DNA of 64,000 nucleotides from the NCBI GenBank assembly GCA_033063855.1, contig CP093831.1:3224001-3288000 (forward strand), given 5' to 3'. Of the stretch, positions 63,854 through 64,000 are shown one piece after another. The DNA is from Smittia aterrima. Lineage: Eukaryota; Arthropoda; Insecta; Diptera; Chironomidae. A program made the position numbers and the translations under genes. Every line of letters starts with the position of its first letter. The first letter of the stretch is position 1. A model generated the notes under the pieces. That model was not told the origin of the DNA and searched no databases. It saw only the letters and a program-made list of their open reading frames with translations.

Positions 63854-64000
63854 ATGGTCGTGCAGATGGAAAAGCAAAGACCGGTCACCCTCGAGGTAGA
63901 CAGTCTTAAGTTTAATGTGTTTAGTGCCGATGATATTCGCAAATTCAGCGTTTGTAAAATCACGAGTTCAATCTCGTTCGATTCCATTGGAAATCCCGTT
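63854..64000 (+). CDS. Polr1A: RNA polymerase I largest subunit, first 49 residues (3' end outside window)
   Basis: An ATG in AACCAAAAATGG context opens a frame that runs off the window after 49 codons. The block FNVFSADDIRKFSV, then KIT, then FDSIGNPV matches the start of RPA1/POLR1A (human FGMYSAEELKKLSVKSIT...LDSLGNP), where the polypeptide enters the clamp core. The product is the catalytic subunit of the polymerase that transcribes rRNA in the nucleolus. Only the first tenth or less is visible, and pol II and pol III homologues have different openings. The leading 15 residues are not conserved. Confidence 0.82.
   Translation, partial: MVVQMEKQRPVTLEVDSLKFNVFSADDIRKFSVCKITSSISFDSIGNPV

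Overview
This window is nuclear DNA from an insect, most likely a dipteran. It is moderately AT-rich, many introns are only 50-60 bp, and the genes are recognisable animal and arthropod families: mesh, soluble guanylyl cyclase beta, pickpocket-type channels, polyubiquitin and Bdp1. A nematoceran midge is my best guess, inferred from compactness and overall look only. There are no bacterial operons, CRISPR arrays, rRNA or convincing tRNA genes.

Layout, left to right. At 1-2529 the 3' end of an IBTK-like gene (+) converges within about 80 bp on a four-pass membrane protein gene (-) with sanpodo/TMEM255-like topology. At 6304-9664 lies a complete six-exon gene (-) for the mitochondrial 2-oxoadipate dehydrogenase E1 DHTKD1. 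At 12381-24302 lies the smooth-septate-junction gene mesh (+), ten exons, with GATA-type sites upstream and an alternative last exon at 23650-24302 that would swap the transmembrane segment and tail. An 8.4 kb stretch without a recognisable gene follows. At 32836-40187 is the soluble guanylyl cyclase beta-1 subunit (-). At 41907-43550 is a small ankyrin/SOCS-box gene (+). At 46017-47873 is an unrecognised two-exon gene (+). At 49815-52923 is Bdp1, a TFIIIB subunit (+).

The most unusual part is 52991-60877: two direct copies of a roughly 3.9 kb unit. Each copy encodes what reads as one 996-residue protein with two complete DEG/ENaC (pickpocket) channel modules joined head to tail, with no stop codon between them. 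The duplication also copied the last 41 bp of the neighbouring polyubiquitin gene, leaving a ubiquitin relic between the channel genes, so the breakpoint can be read. An octameric polyubiquitin gene (-) follows at 60837-62666; its first and last repeats carry Ser instead of Thr at position 22. The window ends in the first 49 codons of the RNA polymerase I largest subunit (+), divergent from polyubiquitin.

Exon structures were worked out by hand from splice-site motifs and frame arithmetic. Almost every junction closes in phase, and protein lengths fit the known families. Function calls rest on family recognition from memory; no database search was possible. The neighbours do not form one pathway. 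From memory, Drosophila relatives of several genes in the first half (sanpodo, mesh, Gycbeta100B) lie on distal 3R, which would suggest conserved linkage; this is unchecked.
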